A stretch of DNA of 64,000 bases, taken from assembly GCA_030263385.1 (NCBI GenBank), contig SZOX01000027.1:1-64000 (forward strand), given 5' to 3'. How positions within the stretch are numbered: the first letter of the stretch is position 1; each line of letters starts with the position of its first letter. This document shows, one piece after another, positions 8,034 to 15,523 of the stretch. The DNA comes from Zeimonas sp003577305. GTDB lineage: Bacteria > Pseudomonadota > Gammaproteobacteria > Burkholderiales > Burkholderiaceae_E. The position numbers were made by a program, and so were the translations under genes. The notes beneath the pieces are model-generated. The model saw only the letters and a list, made by a program, of their open reading frames with translations, was not told the origin of the DNA and searched no databases.

Positions 8034-9338
8034 ATGAGCCAGCGCGACTACTACGCATTCGACACGCTGTCGCTTCACGCCGGTGCCGTGCCCGATCGCG
8101 AAACCGGCGCCCGCGCCACCCCGATCTACCTGTCGACCGCCTTCGTGTTCCGCGATTCGGATCACGCTGCCTCGCTGTTCGACATGGAGCAGTCCGGGCA
8201 CGTCTATTCGCGCATCAGCAATCCCACGGTGGCGGTGCTCGAAGAGCGCATCGCCGCGCTCGAGGCCGGCGTGGGCGCGATCGCCACCGCCAGCGGACAG
8301 GCGGCGCTGCACCTGGCAATCGCCACGCTGGCCGGCGCCGGCTCGCACATCGTCGCGTCGCGCGCGCTCTACGGCGGCTCGCACAACCTGCTCGACTTCA
8401 CGCTGCGCCGTTTCGGCATCCAGACCACTTTCGTCGATCCGCGCAGCCCCGATGCCTGGCGCGAAGCGCTGCGTCCGGAAACCCGCCTGCTGTTCGGCGA
8501 GACACTCGGCAACCCGGGGCTCGACGTGCTCGACATTCCGGTGGTGGCCGAGATCGCGCACGCCCACCGCGTGCCGCTGCTGGTCGACTCCACTTTCACC
8601 ACTCCGTATCTCGTGCGCCCGGGCGAACTCGGCGCCGACCTCGTCTGCCATTCGGCGACCAAGTTCCTGTGCGGGCACGGCACCGTCGTCGGGGGGCTGC
8701 TGGTGGACACCGGCCGTTTCGACTGGGACGCCTCCGGGCGCTTTCCCGAACTCACCGAGCCCTACGCGGGCTTTCACGGCATGGTCTTCAGCGAGGAGTC
8801 GACCGTGGCGCCGTTCCTGCTGCGCGCGCGCCGTGAAGGGCTGCGCGACTTCGGCGCCTGCCTGAGCCCGGTGAACGCGTTCGAGATCCTGCAGGGCATC
8901 GAGACGCTGCCGCTGCGCATGGCACGCCACGTCTGCAACGCCGAGCGCGTGGCGCACTTCCTCGCCGCGCACCCGATGGTGACACGCGTGGCCTATCCCG
9001 CGCTGCCGCAGCACCCCGACCACGCGCTCGCGCGCCGGCTCATGCCGCGCGGCTGCGGGGCGGTGATCGGCTTCGAGCTGAAGGGCGATCGCGCGGCCGG
9101 CGCCCGCTTCGTCGAGGCACTGCGGCTGTTCTCGCACCTGGCCAACGTCGGCGACGCACGCTCGCTGGTCATTCATCCGGCCTCGACCACGCACTTCCGG
9201 ATGGACGAACGCGCACTGGCGGCCGCCGGCATCGGCGAAGGCACGCTGCGGCTGTCGATCGGGCTGGAAGATCCCGACGACCTGGTCGCCGACCTCGAAA
9301 CGGCCTTCAAGGCAGCTGCGCGCGCGCCGAAGGCCTGA
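8034..9338 (+). CDS. metY: O-acetylhomoserine aminocarboxypropyltransferase / sulfhydrylase
   Basis: PLP-dependent Cys/Met-metabolism enzyme of 434 residues that makes homocysteine from O-acetyl- (or O-succinyl-) homoserine and sulfide, the direct sulfhydrylation step of methionine synthesis. Visible motifs: YSRISNPTVAVLEERIAALE near the N-terminus, ATASGQAA, LLVDSTFTTPYLVRP, and the Schiff-base lysine in CHSATKFLCGHG (about residue 207). The length fits MetY (about 430) better than MetZ or MetB (380-400). An alpha/beta hydrolase gene follows after 55 bases and may share its transcript. Substrate preference (acetyl or succinyl) cannot be settled from sequence alone. Confidence 0.92.
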   Translation: MSQRDYYAFDTLSLHAGAVPDRETGARATPIYLSTAFVFRDSDHAASLFDMEQSGHVYSRISNPTVAVLEERIAALEAGVGAIATASGQAALHLAIATLAGAGSHIVASRALYGGSHNLLDFTLRRFGIQTTFVDPRSPDAWREALRPETRLLFGETLGNPGLDVLDIPVVAEIAHAHRVPLLVDSTFTTPYLVRPGELGADLVCHSATKFLCGHGTVVGGLLVDTGRFDWDASGRFPELTEPYAGFHGMVFSEESTVAPFLLRARREGLRDFGACLSPVNAFEILQGIETLPLRMARHVCNAERVAHFLAAHPMVTRVAYPALPQHPDHALARRLMPRGCGAVIGFELKGDRAAGARFVEALRLFSHLANVGDARSLVIHPASTTHFRMDERALAAAGIGEGTLRLSIGLEDPDDLVADLETAFKAAARAPKA

Positions 9339-9393
9339 GAGCCCGATCCCGCGCCGACCGATCCGCTCCCGACCAACCGACCCGCCGCCCGTC

Positions 9394-10236
9394 ATGCTCG
9401 TCGACGTCAACACCATTCCCGCCTGGGCCTACACCGGCGGACGCCCTTTCGACGCGACGCGCCCGGTCGTCGTCTTCGTGCACGGCGCGCAGAACGACCA
9501 CAGCGTCTGGGCACTGCAGTCGCGTTACTTCGCCCACCACGGCTTTGCGGTGCTGGCGGTCGACCTGCCGGGGCACGGCCGCAGCGCCGGGCCGGCGCTC
9601 GAGTCGATCGAGGCGCTCGCCGACTGGCTGCTCGCGCTGCTCGATGCCGCGGGCGTGGCGCGCGCCGCGCTGGTCGGCCACAGCATGGGTTCGCTGATCG
9701 CGCTCGAGGCGGCGGCGCGCGCGCCGCAGCGCATCGAGCGCATCGCACTGGTCGGCACCGCGTTTCCGATGAAAGTGTCCGACGCGCTGCTCGCAGCGGC
9801 GCGCGACGACGAACCGCGTGCGTTCGACATGATCAACTACTGGTCGCATTCCACGATCAACGCGCGCCCGGGCTCGCCTGCCCCCGGCTTCTCGGTGTTC
9901 GTGCAGAACCGCCGCCTGATGGAACGACAGCGCCCCGGCGTGCTGAGCACCGATTTCGAGGCCTGCAACGCCTATGCCGGCGGGTTCGCCGCTGCCGATG
10001 CTCTCGCCTGCCCGGCGCTGTTCGTGCTGGGCCAGCGCGATTCGATGACTCCGGTGCGCGCGGCGCGGGCGCTGCTCGAGCGCTGCCGTGCCAGCGCAGC
10101 GGCCACCGGACTGCCGGTGCCCGAACTGGTCGAGATCGCCGACTGCGGCCACGCGATCATGAGCGAGCGGCCCGACGCGCTGCTCGCGGCGCTGCGCGGC
10201 TTTCTCGGCGCCGCAGTGCCGGCCGCGAGCCGCTGA
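9394..10236 (+). CDS. alpha/beta-fold hydrolase
   Basis: 280-residue alpha/beta hydrolase. The oxyanion-hole strand VVFVHGAQNDHSVW is followed by DLPGHGRS, the nucleophile elbow GHSMG (Ser about 104), the acidic residue in FVLGQRDSMTP and the catalytic His in ADCGHAIM. No signal peptide, so cytoplasmic. The family includes esterases, haloperoxidases and C-C bond hydrolases, and no specific substrate can be assigned. It lies 55 bases after metY on the same strand. Homoserine acetyltransferase (MetX) has the same fold, but this protein lacks its length (about 370-380) and GGSMGG motif, so I reject that call. Confidence 0.85.
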   Translation: MLVDVNTIPAWAYTGGRPFDATRPVVVFVHGAQNDHSVWALQSRYFAHHGFAVLAVDLPGHGRSAGPALESIEALADWLLALLDAAGVARAALVGHSMGSLIALEAAARAPQRIERIALVGTAFPMKVSDALLAAARDDEPRAFDMINYWSHSTINARPGSPAPGFSVFVQNRRLMERQRPGVLSTDFEACNAYAGGFAAADALACPALFVLGQRDSMTPVRAARALLERCRASAAATGLPVPELVEIADCGHAIMSERPDALLAALRGFLGAAVPAASR

Positions 10237-10304
10237 GCGCGCCTGCGCCGGCGCGTCGCTGCACCGCCCCCCGGCGCGCTGCACGCGGCGCGTGAGCCAC
10301 GTTC

Positions 10305-11645
10305 TCAGCACTGCGCGTCGGCGATCAGCGGCTGGTCGAGAAAGGCCGCCGGGAACGCGGCCCCGGTGTCCGGCGCCGGTCGCCCTTCCTGCCAGATCGC
10401 TTCGAACAGCGCGCGCGGCGTCATCGTACGCGGGTCGTCAGCCCAGGCCCAGCGCTCGGCCCAGATCGATTCCGCGTCGGGACGCGCAGCCGACCAGCGT
10501 CGCGCAAGCTGCGGCGCGAGCCGCCCGCGCCGGGTCGCCGCCGCGTCGCCTCCGCCGATCAGGTCGCCGAGCGAGACGAAGCGCGTGACGTAGCCCAGTT
10601 GCGCCAGCAGCAGTGCCGCCTGACCGGCGCGTTCCGGATCGTGGTCGAGCAGTGGTGCGAGCCCCCTGACCGGCAAGGCACCGTGGCGCTCGCCGCCCAG
10701 CGTGCGGCACATCGCCCGCAGCACGCCGTGGACGTCGTCGAAACGCTCGGCCGGGCTGCGCGAGAGGTGCGGCTCGCCGGGCTGGTCCCAGAACCGCAGG
10801 TTCGCCGCCAGCAGCGCACCCGCGAGCAGCGCCATCCACCACAGCGCGAGCCAGAGCAGGAACACCGGCAGCGCCGAGAAGGCGCCATAGACCACGGTGT
10901 AGGTGGACAGTCGCGCCACGTACCAGCCCAGCAGCGCGCGCAACAGTTCGAACAGCACCGCCGCGAGCAGCGCGCCGGCGAAGCCCTCGCGCCAGCGCAC
11001 CAGTGCGCTCGGCAGCAAGCGGTAGAGCAGCGTCAGCCCGCCGACCGTCGTGATCCAGGGCAGCGCCACGAACCAGGCCCCGCGCACTTCGCGCAGTTCG
11101 GCACCGCGCAGCCACGCGCTCGCCACCATGCCGTACCCGGCGATGTAGGCGCCCAGCAGCAGCGGTCCGAGCGTGAGCAGCACCCAGTAGAGTGTCAGCC
11201 GGTTGGCCAGCGGCCGCGGCCGGTCCGCGCCCCAGATGCGGTTGAGCGTGCGCTCGACCGTCACCAGCGCGGTGAAGGCGGTCAGCAGGAACGCGGCAGT
11301 CCCGATCAGCGACAGTTCGTTCGCCTTCGCAGCAAACTGGTTCAGGTAGCCGATGACGGTCTCGCTGATCGCAGGCGGAAACAGGTTCGTCAACAGGAAC
11401 TTCTGCAGCGCGTCGCGCAGCCGGCCGAACGCCGGCGAGGCGGTGGTCACCGCGAAGACGATCGAGAACATCGGCACGATCGCCAGCAGCGAGAGAAAGG
11501 CGAGGCTGCCGGCGGCCTGCGGCAGCTGAAGCTGGCGCGCCTGGCGCGTCATCGCGCGCGCCAGGCGCAACAGCGACTGCCCCAGCGGCCGCGCAGGCGC
11601 AGTCGCGGCGTCTTCGGTGCTCTCGCGAGAATCGGGAATCATCAT
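10305..11645 (-). CDS. YihY/BrkB-family inner-membrane protein
   Basis: 446 residues with six predicted membrane helices between about 35 and 290. The family signature is visible: AGSLAFLSLLAIVPMFSIVFA, then ERTLNRIWGADRPRPLANRLTLYW, and later AFSALPVFLLWLALWWMALLAGA. The cytoplasmic C-terminal 150 residues resemble the winged-helix tail found in longer proteobacterial members. The family was once called ribonuclease BN in error; a transporter role is suspected but not proven. Two consecutive ATG codons sit at the start. It is divergent from the DUF2069 gene 24 bases away and convergent with the hydrolase gene. Confidence 0.88.
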   Translation of the reverse strand: MMIPDSRESTEDAATAPARPLGQSLLRLARAMTRQARQLQLPQAAGSLAFLSLLAIVPMFSIVFAVTTASPAFGRLRDALQKFLLTNLFPPAISETVIGYLNQFAAKANELSLIGTAAFLLTAFTALVTVERTLNRIWGADRPRPLANRLTLYWVLLTLGPLLLGAYIAGYGMVASAWLRGAELREVRGAWFVALPWITTVGGLTLLYRLLPSALVRWREGFAGALLAAVLFELLRALLGWYVARLSTYTVVYGAFSALPVFLLWLALWWMALLAGALLAANLRFWDQPGEPHLSRSPAERFDDVHGVLRAMCRTLGGERHGALPVRGLAPLLDHDPERAGQAALLLAQLGYVTRFVSLGDLIGGGDAAATRRGRLAPQLARRWSAARPDAESIWAERWAWADDPRTMTPRALFEAIWQEGRPAPDTGAAFPAAFLDQPLIADAQC

Positions 11646-11655
11646 CGACGCTATC

Positions 11656-11661
11656 TATAAT
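11656..11661 (+). promoter_or_regulatory. consensus -10 hexamer of the DUF2069 gene
   Basis: A perfect TATAAT ends eight bases before the ATG at 11670. The normal distance from -10 to the start site would put transcription initiation at about 11667-11670, giving a leaderless or nearly leaderless mRNA with no room for a Shine-Dalgarno. No good -35 is seen 16-18 bases upstream. Confidence 0.5.
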
Positions 11662-11669
11662 CGGCAGCC

Positions 11670-12080
11670 ATGTCGCTCTCCACCCTGCGCCGCATCGTCG
11701 CCGGCGCGTTCGTCGCGCTGATCGTGCTCGGCCTGGCATGGGAGCTCTGGCTCGCGCCGTTGCGCCCGGGCGGATCGGCATTGTCGCTGAAGGTGCTTCC
11801 GCTGGCCGCCGCGCTGCCCTGGCTGCAGCGCGGCCGGGTGCGCACCTACCAGTGGTGGTCGATGCTCGTGCTCGGATATTTCGCGGAAGGCCTGGTGCGC
11901 GCAACCTCCGAGCGCGGCCCGGCCGTGCTGCTGGCGAGCGTCGAGACCGCGCTCGCCGTGCTCGCGTTCACTGCAATTCTGCTGTACGTGCGCGCTGCGC
12001 GCCGCCCGATGCACGCAGTGCCTGCAGCGCCAGATCGAGCGTACGCGGCCCCTCGGTCGCCAGCAGCGCCGGATCGCTGA
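11670..12080 (+). CDS. DUF2069 small membrane protein
   Basis: 136 residues with three to four hydrophobic helices (about 8-28, 37-52, 65-80, 90-110). The motif RTYQWWSMLVLGYFAEG marks DUF2069, a proteobacterial inner-membrane family of unknown function. The last 20 or so residues (after LLYVRAARR) are antisense to the 3' end of dusA, lack similarity to the family and probably reflect a lost stop codon, since relatives end soon after the last helix. The coding regions of the two convergent genes overlap by 113 bases. Confidence 0.82.
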   Translation: MSLSTLRRIVAGAFVALIVLGLAWELWLAPLRPGGSALSLKVLPLAAALPWLQRGRVRTYQWWSMLVLGYFAEGLVRATSERGPAVLLASVETALAVLAFTAILLYVRAARRPMHAVPAAPDRAYAAPRSPAAPDR

Positions 12081-12972
12081 GCGTGCGGCGCCAGCTGCGC
12101 GCTCCGGGCAGGCCGTTGAACAGGCCGAGCATCGGCCGCAGCACCGCACGCACCGGCTCGCCTGCCGTCACCTCGCGCATGAGGTAGGGGCGCATCGCCT
12201 CGATCGTCTCCTCGCGATCCGCCCGCGGCCCGCGTTCCCCGAAATAGCGCTCGTCGACCTGCGCGAGCATCCACGGGTTCTCGCAGGCCTCGCGCCCGAT
12301 CATCACGCCATCGACCCGCGCCAGCTGCGCGAGCGCCACAGCGTGGTCGCGCAGCCCGCCGTTCAGCACGATCGTCAGCGCAGGGAAGTCGCGCTTCAGC
12401 CGCGCCACCGTCTCGTAACGCAGCGGCGGCACGGTGCGGTTTTCCCGCGGGCTCAAGCCCTTCAGCCAGGCATTGCGCGCGTGCACGAGGAACACTTCGC
12501 AGCCGGCCAGCGACAGCGTGCCGACGAAATCGCGCACGAAGCCGTAGTCCTCCACCCGGTCGAGGCCGATGCGGTGCTTCACCGTGACCGGAATCGAGAC
12601 CGCATCGCGCATCGCGCGCACGCAGTCGGCCACCAGTGCCGGCTCGGCCATCAGGCAGGCGCCGAACGCGCCGCGCTGCACCCGCTCGCTCGGGCAGCCG
12701 CAGTTCAGGTTGATCTCGTCGTAGCCGGCGCGCTCGCCGATACGCGCCGCCTGCGCCAGTTCGTGCGGCTCGCTGCCGCCGAGCTGCAGCGCCACCGGAT
12801 GCTGCGTCCCGTCGAATCGCAGCAGCCGCTCGCGCGGCCCGAACAGCAGCGCGCCGGTCGCGACCATCTCGGTGTACAGCCGCGCGCGGCGGCTCAGCAG
12901 TCGATGAAAGTGGCGGCAATGCCGATCGGTGAGATCGAGCATCGGGGCCACGCAGAAGCGGTGGGGGCTCAT
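11968..12972 (-). CDS. dusA: tRNA-dihydrouridine(20/20a) synthase DusA
   Basis: FMN-dependent enzyme that reduces uridine to dihydrouridine at positions 20/20a of tRNA. 334 residues, the normal DusA length. Signatures: CVAPMLDLTDRHCRHFHRLL at the N-terminus, INLNCGCPSERVQRGAFGACL with the catalytic Cys, VKHRIGLD, VFLVHARNAWLKGLSPRENR (specific to DusA), and GVMIGREACENPW. The ATG at 12972 begins MSPHRFCVAPM and matches the family start; an upstream extension to 13104 is not credible. The 3' end overlaps the convergent DUF2069 gene. Confidence 0.94.
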   Translation of the reverse strand: MSPHRFCVAPMLDLTDRHCRHFHRLLSRRARLYTEMVATGALLFGPRERLLRFDGTQHPVALQLGGSEPHELAQAARIGERAGYDEINLNCGCPSERVQRGAFGACLMAEPALVADCVRAMRDAVSIPVTVKHRIGLDRVEDYGFVRDFVGTLSLAGCEVFLVHARNAWLKGLSPRENRTVPPLRYETVARLKRDFPALTIVLNGGLRDHAVALAQLARVDGVMIGREACENPWMLAQVDERYFGERGPRADREETIEAMRPYLMREVTAGEPVRAVLRPMLGLFNGLPGARSWRRTLSDPALLATEGPRTLDLALQALRASGGAQRARTAELQ

Positions 12973-13220
12973 GACGAACGGCGAGCGTGCGCGCGGATCG
13001 TGCGCGGCGAGGGTGCCCGGCGAAGCTGCGGAGCGAGCACCCGGATTATGCCTGCGGCCGTGAGGAATCCCGGCAATATCGCGTATCCTTGCCCCTCCGA
13101 GCAAGCCCCGATAGGCCTTTTGGCCGACGGCGCGCGATCGATGCGGGCGGCTGCTTGACGCGCGATCGCCGCAGCCAGTAAAACGATCGTCCCGAAACGC
13201 TCGCTCGACGGAGAACGGCC

Positions 13221-13880
13221 ATGGCGGTCTGCGTGCTGATCATCGACGACCATCCGCTGATGCGCGATGCGGTGCGCATGACGATGGACGCGGTTGCCCC
13301 GGGCAGCCGCATCGACCTCGCCGCGAGCTTCGCCGAGGCGCGGCGGCTGCTGGCGCTGAACAGCGCCTACGACTTCACGCTGCTCGACCTCAACCTGCCC
13401 GACAGCGCCGGCTTCGAGGCACTGAAGGCACTGCGTGCGCAGTATCCCCAGCTGCCCACGGTGGTGCTCTCGGCCGAAGTCGATCGCGAAACCATCCTGC
13501 GCTGCCTCGACCTCGGTGCGGCCGGCTACATCCCGAAGACCTATCACGCCGACGTGATCACGCATGCGCTTCGCCTGGTCACCTCGGGGCACGTCTACGT
13601 GCCGCGCGAGGCGCTCGAGCCGCGCCGCGACGCCAACGAGCCGATCCGCCCGAGGGTCGTCGGCAGCGATCCGCGCGGGCTGGGGCTCACCGATCGGCAG
13701 TGCGACGTGCTGCGCCTCATCCTGCGCGGCCTGCCCAACAAGCTGATCTGCCGCCAGCTCGACCTCGCCGAAGGCACGGTGAAGGTTCACGTGAGCGCGG
13801 TGCTGCGCGCGCTGGGCGTGCGCAACCGCACGCAGGCAGTCATCGCGGCGAGCCGGCTCGGCCTGCGCATGAGCGACTGA
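13221..13880 (+). CDS. LuxR/NarL-type response regulator
   Basis: 219 residues: receiver domain at 4-120 (LIIDDHPLMRDAV, phospho-acceptor Asp in FTLLDLNLPDS, Lys in GYIPKTYH) and a LuxR helix-turn-helix at about 155-215 (LTDRQCDVLRLILRGLPNKLICRQLDLAEGTV, then KVHVSAVLRALGVRNRTQAV). It is expected to bind DNA as a dimer on phosphorylation. No sensor kinase is adjacent, so it is an orphan here. A good Shine-Dalgarno (GGAG) precedes the ATG, and trxC follows after seven bases, so the two are probably cotranscribed. Confidence 0.9.
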   Translation: MAVCVLIIDDHPLMRDAVRMTMDAVAPGSRIDLAASFAEARRLLALNSAYDFTLLDLNLPDSAGFEALKALRAQYPQLPTVVLSAEVDRETILRCLDLGAAGYIPKTYHADVITHALRLVTSGHVYVPREALEPRRDANEPIRPRVVGSDPRGLGLTDRQCDVLRLILRGLPNKLICRQLDLAEGTVKVHVSAVLRALGVRNRTQAVIAASRLGLRMSD

Positions 13881-13887
13881 TCCGGCG

Positions 13888-14316
13888 ATGAGCGAATCGA
13901 TCCACGTCGTCTGCCCGCACTGCGACAAGACCAACCGGCTGCCCGCCTCCCGGGCCGGCCAGCGCCCCGATTGCGGCGCCTGCGGTCGCCCGCTGTTCCC
14001 GGGCAAACCGCTGGAGATCGGCGAAGCCCGCTTCGACGAATACCTGCGCCGCACCGATCTCCCGGTCGTCGTCGATTTCTGGGCCGCCTGGTGCGGCCCG
14101 TGCCGGATGATGGCGCCGCAGTTCGAGCAGGCCGCCCAGCGGCTGGCCGGGCGCGTGCAATTCCTGAAAGTCGACACCGACGCGAACCCGGCGTTGAGCC
14201 AGCGCTACGCGATCCGCAGCATTCCGACGATCGCATTGTTCCATGGCGGACGCGAAGTGCGCCGCAGCGCCGGCGCGATGAGCGCGGCGCAGATCGAGGC
14301 CTGGATCGGTGCGTAG
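13888..14316 (+). CDS. trxC: thioredoxin 2 with N-terminal zinc ribbon
   Basis: 142 residues. The N-terminal 35 residues carry two CxxC pairs (CPHC, CGAC), the zinc-binding module that distinguishes TrxC from TrxA. The thioredoxin fold follows with the active site FWAAWCGPCRMMAPQF and the cis-proline loop IRSIPTIALF. It is a cytoplasmic disulfide reductase, commonly linked to oxidative-stress defence; the zinc site is known to be redox sensitive in E. coli TrxC. It lies seven bases after the LuxR-type regulator and 18 before aroG. Confidence 0.95.
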   Translation: MSESIHVVCPHCDKTNRLPASRAGQRPDCGACGRPLFPGKPLEIGEARFDEYLRRTDLPVVVDFWAAWCGPCRMMAPQFEQAAQRLAGRVQFLKVDTDANPALSQRYAIRSIPTIALFHGGREVRRSAGAMSAAQIEAWIGA

Positions 14317-14334
14317 CGCACACCCCCCGAAGGC

Positions 14335-15459
14335 ATGATGCATCCCGACGAATCCGACAGGACATCGATCACCGACGACGAACGCCTGCTGCAGGTCGTC
14401 GTCCTGCCCCCGCCCGAAGACCTGATCCGCTTCTTCCCCATCCAGGGAACGCGCGTCGAGCGCCTGGTCGCCGACTGCCGTGGCGCGGTGCGGCGCATCG
14501 TGCACGGCGACGACGACCGTCTGCTGGTAGTGATCGGTCCGTGCTCGATCCACGATCCGCGCGCCGCGCTCGACTACGCGCAACGTCTGGCCGCCGAGCG
14601 CCGGCGTTTTCGCGACACGCTCGAGATCGTGATGCGCGTGTACTTCGAGAAGCCGCGCACCACCGTGGGCTGGAAGGGGCTGATCAACGACCCCTATCTC
14701 GACGAGAGCTGCCGCATCAGCGAGGGCCTGCGCATCGCGCGCTCGCTGCTGATCGACATCGCGCGGCTCGGCGTGCCCGCCGGCAGCGAACTGCTCGACA
14801 CCACGTCACCCCAGTACCTGGCCGACCTCATCGCCTGGGGCGCGATCGGCGCGCGCACCACCGAAAGCCAGGTGCACCGCGAACTGGCCTCGGGCACCTC
14901 GTCGCCGATCGGTTTCAAGAACGGCACCGACGGCAACGTGCGCGTGGCGATCGACGCGATCGTCGCCGCGCGCAATCCGCACAATTTCCTCGGCATCCAC
15001 AAGAACGGCCGCGTCGCGATGATCCGCACCGGGGGCAATCCCGACTGTCACCTGATCCTGCGCGGCGGACGCGAACCGAACTACGACAGCGCGAGCGTCG
15101 CGGCCGCGTGCGCCGAGCTGAAGCAAAGCGGCTGCGCACCAGCGGTGATGATCGACTGCTCGCACGCCAACAGCGCCAGGCAGCCGCAGCGCCAGGTCGA
15201 GGTCGCCGCCGACATCGCCGCGCAAATGGCGGGCGGCAACGCCAGCATCATCGGCGTGATGGTCGAGAGCCACCTGCTCGGTGGCCGGCAGGCGTTCACC
15301 CCGGGCAGCGACGATCCTTCGGCGCTCGTCTACGGCCAGAGCATCACCGACGGCTGCCTCGGCTGGGACGACTCGGTGCGCGTGCTCGAGATGCTCGACC
15401 GGGCGGTCGCGGAGCGGCGCGAGCGCGTCTCGGCCGCCGGCCTGCGCAGCTGCCGCTGA
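14335..15459 (+). CDS. aroG: 3-deoxy-7-phosphoheptulonate synthase, class I
   Basis: DAHP synthase, the first step of the shikimate pathway (phosphoenolpyruvate plus erythrose 4-phosphate). 374 residues, as expected for the E. coli AroF/G/H class. Signatures: LVVIGPCSIHDP, MRVYFEKPRTTVGWKGLIND, IGARTTESQVHRELASG, FKNGTDGNV, and near the end IIGVMVESHLLGG and GQSITDGCLGWDD with metal ligands. The N-terminal 25 residues hold the likely feedback region, but which aromatic amino acid inhibits it cannot be told. It could be cotranscribed with trxC. A GC hairpin follows the stop at once. Confidence 0.94.
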   Translation: MMHPDESDRTSITDDERLLQVVVLPPPEDLIRFFPIQGTRVERLVADCRGAVRRIVHGDDDRLLVVIGPCSIHDPRAALDYAQRLAAERRRFRDTLEIVMRVYFEKPRTTVGWKGLINDPYLDESCRISEGLRIARSLLIDIARLGVPAGSELLDTTSPQYLADLIAWGAIGARTTESQVHRELASGTSSPIGFKNGTDGNVRVAIDAIVAARNPHNFLGIHKNGRVAMIRTGGNPDCHLILRGGREPNYDSASVAAACAELKQSGCAPAVMIDCSHANSARQPQRQVEVAADIAAQMAGGNASIIGVMVESHLLGGRQAFTPGSDDPSALVYGQSITDGCLGWDDSVRVLEMLDRAVAERRERVSAAGLRSCR

Positions 15460-15476
15460 GCCGGCCCGCGGCCGGC
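15460..15476 (+). terminator. GC hairpin after aroG
   Basis: GCCGGCC-CGC-GGCCGGC forms a perfect 7-bp stem directly after the aroG stop. There is no U-tract immediately after it; a run of seven T lies 43 bases further on. It may be a weak or Rho-assisted terminator. Confidence 0.4.
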
Positions 15477-15523
15477 ACCCGAAGCCTGCAGATCGTCATG
15501 GGAATCCATAAAGCCATATTTTT

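Noticed and set aside
6522..9416. A long minus-strand frame that would extend the PilH protein upstream across metY
   Set aside because: The PilH receiver begins at 6521 with a coupled start. The rest is antisense to metY and arginine-rich.
9394..10236. Homoserine O-acetyltransferase (MetX) next to metY
   Set aside because: The protein is about 100 residues too short and has GHSMG, not the MetX GGSMGG motif.
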